In this document: piece after piece, positions 6,176 through 9,299 of the stretch | Numbering within the stretch: position 1 is the stretch's first letter | Layout of the letters: each line of letters starts with the position of its first letter | NCBI GenBank assembly: GCA_041559015.1 | Contig: JBFFED010000050.1 | Span: forward strand, 1-9,299 | Direction: 5' to 3' | Length of the DNA: 9,299 nt | Source of the DNA: COMBO-56-21 sp041559015 | Lineage (GTDB): Archaea; Thermoplasmatota; Thermoplasmata; UBA10834 | Notes under the pieces: model-generated | The model's database searches: none | What the model was told of the DNA's origin: nothing | Seen by the model: only the letters and a program-made list of their open reading frames with translations | Program-made: the position numbers and the translations under genes

Positions 6176-7531
6176 ATGGTGAAGAAGTACAACCTCAAGG
6201 GCCCGAAGATATTGGTGGAGCCGCCAGGGCCGAAGTCCAAGAAGGCATTGGCTCGAAAGGAGAAGTGCGTGACGAACGGCATACGGATCGGCCTGCCGAC
6301 GGCGCTCGATGTCGCGGAAGGGCCGTTCATGAGGGATGTCGACGGGAACGTGTTCCTCGACTTCAGTGTGGGGATAGGCGTGCACAACGTGGGTCACAGG
6401 GCGCCGGCGATGGTCAAGGCGTGCCAGGACCAGCTGGACAAGTTCATACACATCTGCGTCATGGTCTCGCCCTACGAGGCATACTTGAAGCTGGCCGAGG
6501 AGATGTCGAGGATTGCGCCCGGGAAGATGACCAAGAGCATCTTCCTGAACAGCGGGTCGGAGGCCATTGAGAACTCGCTCAAGATAGCGAGATCCTACAC
6601 GAAGAAGAAGTGGATATTCTCATACAAGACCTCTTTCCACGGCAGGACCTTCATGGACATCACCCTGACCGGCAAGGAGAAGCCGTACAGGGAGGGTTTC
6701 GGGCCACTGGTCCCGTATGTGCAGCATGTGGACTTCGCGTACTGCTACAGATGCCCGTTGAACATGACGTACCCCGCCTGCGGGCTTGCGTGCGCTCACG
6801 CGATAAGGAAGCAGGTGGAGTCCGGCGACAAGAAAGGGGACGTCTGCGCCCTCGTCGGGGAGCCCGTCCAGGGCGAAGGGGGGTTCATCAACCCGCCGCC
6901 TGGATACTGGGAGGAGATCAGGGAGATCTGTGACGACAACGCGATAGTCTTCATAGATGATGAGGTCCAGACAGGTTTCGGAAGGACCGGCAAGATGTTC
7001 GCCATAGAGCACTGGAAGTGTGACCCTGACATGCTCATAACCGGCAAGGGCCTGTCCCTGGGGATGCCCCTCGGGGGTGTCACCGGCAGGGAGGAGATCA
7101 TGGCATCACCGCCGCCCGCGAGCCTCGGGGGCACATACGGCGGCAACCCGGTGTGCTGTGCAGGGGCGCTGGAGTCCATCAAGATGACCAAGAAGGCGCT
7201 TCCGAACACCAAGATGATCAACAAGGTCGAGTGGAAGAGGCTTCAGGAGTGGAAGGAGCGGTTCGAGTGGGTAGGCGACGTGAGGGGCTTGGGGGCCATG
7301 CTCGGAATGGAGTTCGTGAAGACGAAGAATGGCAAGGAGCCCGTCCCGGAGTTCGCCAGGAACGTGCAGCTGAACTGCTTCAGGCACGGCCTCTACATAC
7401 TGACTGCCGGGCATCACAACAACGTCATAAGACTGCACCCGCCACTGATCATAAAGAAGGACCTCCTCGAGAAGGGCCTCGACATGCTCGAAGCGGCGAT
7501 GGTCGAGGAAGCGAAGAAGGCCGGCATGTAA
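6176..7531 (+). CDS. Class III PLP aminotransferase 2 (4-aminobutyrate/omega-amino acid type)
   Basis: A 451-residue paralogue of the preceding enzyme, with the same fold and reaction type. Visible motifs: EPPGPKSKKA (15-24), MRDVDGNVFLDFSVGIGVHNVGH (about 52-74), GSEAIENSLK (PLP phosphate), SFHGRTF, EPVQGEGGF, IDDEVQTGFGRTGK with PLP aspartate D262, Schiff-base lysine K291 in TGKGLSLG, GGTYGGNPV, and a C-terminal NVIRLHPPL arginine segment as in GABA aminotransferases. Cysteines 190, 193, 202 and 206 repeat the C-x2-C-x8-C-x3-C pattern of its neighbour. The ATG at 6176 follows GGAGTGAG (6163-6170) by five bases. It lies 83 bases after aminotransferase 1, probably partly co-transcribed. Sequence divergence between the two suggests different substrates rather than a recent duplication. 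Candidate substrates are GABA, beta-alanine, 5-aminovalerate or ornithine; the nearby MmsA-type dehydrogenase favours a semialdehyde product (inference). Confidence 0.93.
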   Translation: MVKKYNLKGPKILVEPPGPKSKKALARKEKCVTNGIRIGLPTALDVAEGPFMRDVDGNVFLDFSVGIGVHNVGHRAPAMVKACQDQLDKFIHICVMVSPYEAYLKLAEEMSRIAPGKMTKSIFLNSGSEAIENSLKIARSYTKKKWIFSYKTSFHGRTFMDITLTGKEKPYREGFGPLVPYVQHVDFAYCYRCPLNMTYPACGLACAHAIRKQVESGDKKGDVCALVGEPVQGEGGFINPPPGYWEEIREICDDNAIVFIDDEVQTGFGRTGKMFAIEHWKCDPDMLITGKGLSLGMPLGGVTGREEIMASPPPASLGGTYGGNPVCCAGALESIKMTKKALPNTKMINKVEWKRLQEWKERFEWVGDVRGLGAMLGMEFVKTKNGKEPVPEFARNVQLNCFRHGLYILTAGHHNNVIRLHPPLIIKKDLLEKGLDMLEAAMVEEAKKAGM

Positions 7532-7545
7532 TCCGACTGCCGGCC
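7519..7545 (+). terminator. Hairpin across the stop codon of aminotransferase 2
   Basis: GGCCGGCA (7519-7526) is a perfect complement of TGCCGGCC (7538-7545), an eight-base stem with an 11-base loop that holds the TAA stop. No long T run follows (only CTTTC and CTATTTCCC nearby), so it may act on the mRNA 3' end rather than as a classical terminator. Confidence 0.4.
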
Positions 7546-8030
7546 ACGTGAAACCACTTTCAACCCACTATTTCCCATCATGTTCCTTGGCCGTGACCCG
7601 ACTAGGCCGTTTTGCGATTATTACCTCCGATATTCGCAAGGCGTTTCGGGCCCCATGAGCGTCACTAAACACGCCTGTCTTGGAGGCATATTCACGCACA
7701 TGCCAGTGTCCATTCCGACCACGTCCTCGGGAACGCTACCGTATGGAACCTAGAACCACAACGTATATAGACGGGAATCACATATCCCGCAAACAAGGCC
7801 GAGAATTGCTGACACATCTGCAAATTTCGGGCCAGAAACCTGAATGAATTGCGAACGGACAGATAGGATGACGGGGCAGCTAGCGGTCAAGGGGGGAAAT
7901 CCTGTCCAGTCAAATGGTTTTCTGCCACCCCGCAAGACGTTCCTGAACCTGTCTGCGAGTTCTTGGTTCAACTGGGTCGGTGTCTGGCCTTATGCACGAT
8001 TGCTGAATGGCGTGAAGGAGAACGGATAGA
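7532..8030. other. 499-base intergenic region without a convincing gene
   Basis: Base composition is visibly less GC-rich than the flanking genes, and no frame shows the strong G/C third-position preference of the neighbours. It holds the TATA-like box at 7764-7769, a short inverted repeat CGGGA (7772-7776) / TCCCG (7785-7789), and a purine-rich run AAGGGGGGAAA around 7890-7900. A 61-codon open frame (7844-8029, +) ends TAG one base before the mmsA start, and a 73-codon frame (7750-7971, -) overlaps it. Neither resembles a family I know; they could be chance frames, a leader peptide, or decayed gene remnants. GGCCAGA (7830-7836) and TCTGGCC (7983-7989) are complementary and could close a long leader structure. 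I see no tRNA, terminal inverted repeats or transposase. Confidence 0.5.
7764..7769 (+). promoter_or_regulatory. TATA-like box upstream of mmsA
   Basis: CGTATATAG surrounds TATATA, the best TATA candidate in the region. Transcription would start near 7790, just past the inverted repeat CGGGA/TCCCG (7772-7789), which sits where a repressor site could act. It would give mmsA a leader of about 240 bases, unusually long for an archaeon, so a nearer unseen promoter is possible. Confidence 0.4.
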
Positions 8031-9299
8031 ATGGCGCTTTTGTCAGAAGTACAGAAGAACTACGGCAAGCTGAAGAACTACGTGAACGGCGAGTGGGTCG
8101 ACTCCCAGACGGACAAGTTCCTCGATGTGGAGAACCCGTCCACCGGGGAGATCGTAGCCCAGATGCCTCTGTCGACGGTCGACGAGACCAAGGCGGCGGT
8201 CGAGGCGGCGCAGGAAGCCTGGATGGAGTGGAGGGAGACTCCCCCGATCTCGAGGGCAAGGATCTTCTTCAAGCTCAAGGATATTCTCGAGCAGAACTTC
8301 GAGAACATCGCCAGGATCATGGTCCAGGAGATGGGCAAGACCATCGACGAGGCCAGAGGCGAGACGAGGAGGGCCATTGAGAATGTCGAGGTCGCCGCAG
8401 GGATTCCCTCTCTCATGTTCGGTTACAACCTCGAGGACGGAGCTGCAGAGGGCATCGACGAGGATGCAGTCATATCTCCCCTCGGCGTGTTCGCCGCGAT
8501 ATGCCCGTTCAACTTCCCAGCGATGATACCCTACTGGTTCTGGCCGTATGCGGTCGCAACGGGCAATAACTACATCGTGAAGCCTTCGAGTCAGGTGCCC
8601 ATAACCCAGAACTTCATGTTCAAGGCGGTCGAGCAGGCTGGGTTCCCTCCGGGAGTCATCAACCTCGTCAACGGCAGCCACGAGGTCTCAGACACCCTCA
8701 TGGAGCACCCCAAGGTGAAGGGCATCTCGTTCGTGGGCTCGACGCCCATCGCCAAGTACGTCTACAAGAAGTCGGCGGAGAACGGCAAGAGGGTCCAGGC
8801 CCAGGGAGGAGCTAAGAACTCTCTCGTCGTGATGCCGGACTGCAAGATTGACAGGTCAGTCGCGAACATGCTCGCGTCGTTCTACGGCTGTGCCGGGCAG
8901 AGATGCCTGGCGGGCTCTAACCTCATCCTGATCGGAGATGTCGCCGAACCATTCATGAACAGGTTCGTAGAGGCTTCGAAGAAGATCAGGGTCGGATATG
9001 GCCTTGACGAGAGCGTGAACATGGGGCCCGTTGTGTCCGCCAAATCGAAGAAGAAGATCCTCGAGTACATAGACGGAGCGGTCAAGGACGGTGCCAAGCC
9101 GTTGATCGACGGCCGGGGCATCAAAGTGCCTGGCTACGAGAAGGGACACTTCGTCGGTCCGACGATCCTTGACAACTGCACGCCGGACATGACTGTCACC
9201 AAGGACGAGATATTCGGCCCAGTCGTGTCGGTGCTCAGGATGAAGACCCTCGACGAGGCGATAGACTTCATGAACTCGAGCCCGTTCGGCAATGCGGCC
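8031..9299 (+). CDS. mmsA: Methylmalonate-semialdehyde dehydrogenase (CoA-acylating), 3' end missing
   Basis: An aldehyde dehydrogenase superfamily enzyme that oxidises methylmalonate or malonate semialdehyde with NAD and CoA, giving propionyl-CoA or acetyl-CoA plus CO2. It acts in valine, beta-alanine and pyrimidine breakdown. The window holds 423 codons of an expected 490 or so. Visible features: FVNGEW-like start (YVNGEWVDSQTDKFLDVENP), CPFNFPAM with N161, KPS with K184, FVGSTPIAKYVY (NAD-binding turn), GKRVQAQGGAKN, catalytic cysteine C292 in AGQRC, GRGIKVPGYEKG, VGPTIL and EIFGPV (E393). The usual general-base glutamate of hydrolytic aldehyde dehydrogenases is replaced by Asn (N263 in GGAKN), as in the MMSDH group, supporting CoA-dependent chemistry. 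The ATG at 8031 follows AAGGAG (8015-8020) by ten bases. Upstream aminotransferases could supply its semialdehyde. A different semialdehyde substrate is possible, but the whole-length resemblance to MMSDH is strong. Confidence 0.93.
   Translation, partial: MALLSEVQKNYGKLKNYVNGEWVDSQTDKFLDVENPSTGEIVAQMPLSTVDETKAAVEAAQEAWMEWRETPPISRARIFFKLKDILEQNFENIARIMVQEMGKTIDEARGETRRAIENVEVAAGIPSLMFGYNLEDGAAEGIDEDAVISPLGVFAAICPFNFPAMIPYWFWPYAVATGNNYIVKPSSQVPITQNFMFKAVEQAGFPPGVINLVNGSHEVSDTLMEHPKVKGISFVGSTPIAKYVYKKSAENGKRVQAQGGAKNSLVVMPDCKIDRSVANMLASFYGCAGQRCLAGSNLILIGDVAEPFMNRFVEASKKIRVGYGLDESVNMGPVVSAKSKKKILEYIDGAVKDGAKPLIDGRGIKVPGYEKGHFVGPTILDNCTPDMTVTKDEIFGPVVSVLRMKTLDEAIDFMNSSPFGNAA

Noticed and set aside
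7800..7875. CTGA and ATGA-like boxes that might form a C/D box guide RNA
   Set aside because: No proper RUGAUGA C box with a paired D box at the right spacing was found; the matches are short enough to be chance.
7750..7971. A 73-codon minus-strand open frame in the intergenic region
   Set aside because: Codon third positions lack the GC preference of neighbouring genes, there is no ribosome site, and I recognise no family. It may be a remnant, but there is not enough to call a gene or pseudogene.
7965..7990. A GGTTCAACT stretch resembling a tRNA T-loop
   Set aside because: The flanking bases do not form a T-stem, and no matching acceptor, D-arm or anticodon arm can be drawn upstream.
1..9299. 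CRISPR arrays, insertion sequences, defence or secretion genes
   Set aside because: No regularly spaced repeats, terminal inverted repeats, transposase, integrase or nuclease-defence motifs were seen on either strand.

Overview
The window reads as a piece of a GC-rich archaeal chromosome. The evidence is a family B DNA polymerase, the archaeal/eukaryotic ribosomal protein L15e, TATA-type promoters, Shine-Dalgarno sites combined with GTG and TTG starts, and a DUF134/DUF5320 gene set common in archaea. The protein set would suit a Thermoplasmatota-like, amino-acid-degrading euryarchaeon. That placement is inference, not something the sequence proves.

Layout: (a) 1-1741 (+) is the 3' two thirds or so of a replicative family B DNA polymerase. 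(b) 1841-2866 (+) is a compact operon behind a strong TATA box: a DUF134 helix-turn-helix protein, then two small Gly/Arg-rich proteins with coiled-coil tails, the second a clear DUF5320 member; a near-perfect hairpin follows the last gene. (c) 3053-3763 (+) is ribosomal protein L15e with an unusual N-terminal extension and a stable hairpin in its leader. (d) 3760-4617 (-) is a ThiI-like protein with NFLD and THUMP domains but a destroyed and truncated PP-loop domain; it converges on the L15e gene so closely that both stop codons lie in one CTAG. (e) 4734-6092 and 6176-7531 (+) are two tandem class III PLP aminotransferases of the GabT type. (f) 7532-8030 is a 499-base region with no convincing gene, holding a TATA-like box and a small open frame that ends one base before the next gene. 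(g) 8031-9299 (+) is a methylmalonate-semialdehyde dehydrogenase (MmsA type) cut by the window end.

The right half forms a plausible catabolic set. An omega-amino acid such as beta-alanine, 3-aminoisobutyrate or GABA would be transaminated to a semialdehyde, and a CoA-acylating dehydrogenase would oxidise that to an acyl-CoA. The left half is information processing (replication, ribosome, an RNA-binding THUMP protein) plus the small DUF134/DUF5320 operon of unknown role.

I see no mobile element, CRISPR array, tRNA or rRNA. The most unusual items are the catalytically dead ThiI-like protein, the two-protein coiled-coil set next to DUF134 without its usual Fe-S or NifX-type partners in view, and the structured leaders and 3' ends. 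I found no clear evidence of a wholly new multi-gene system.
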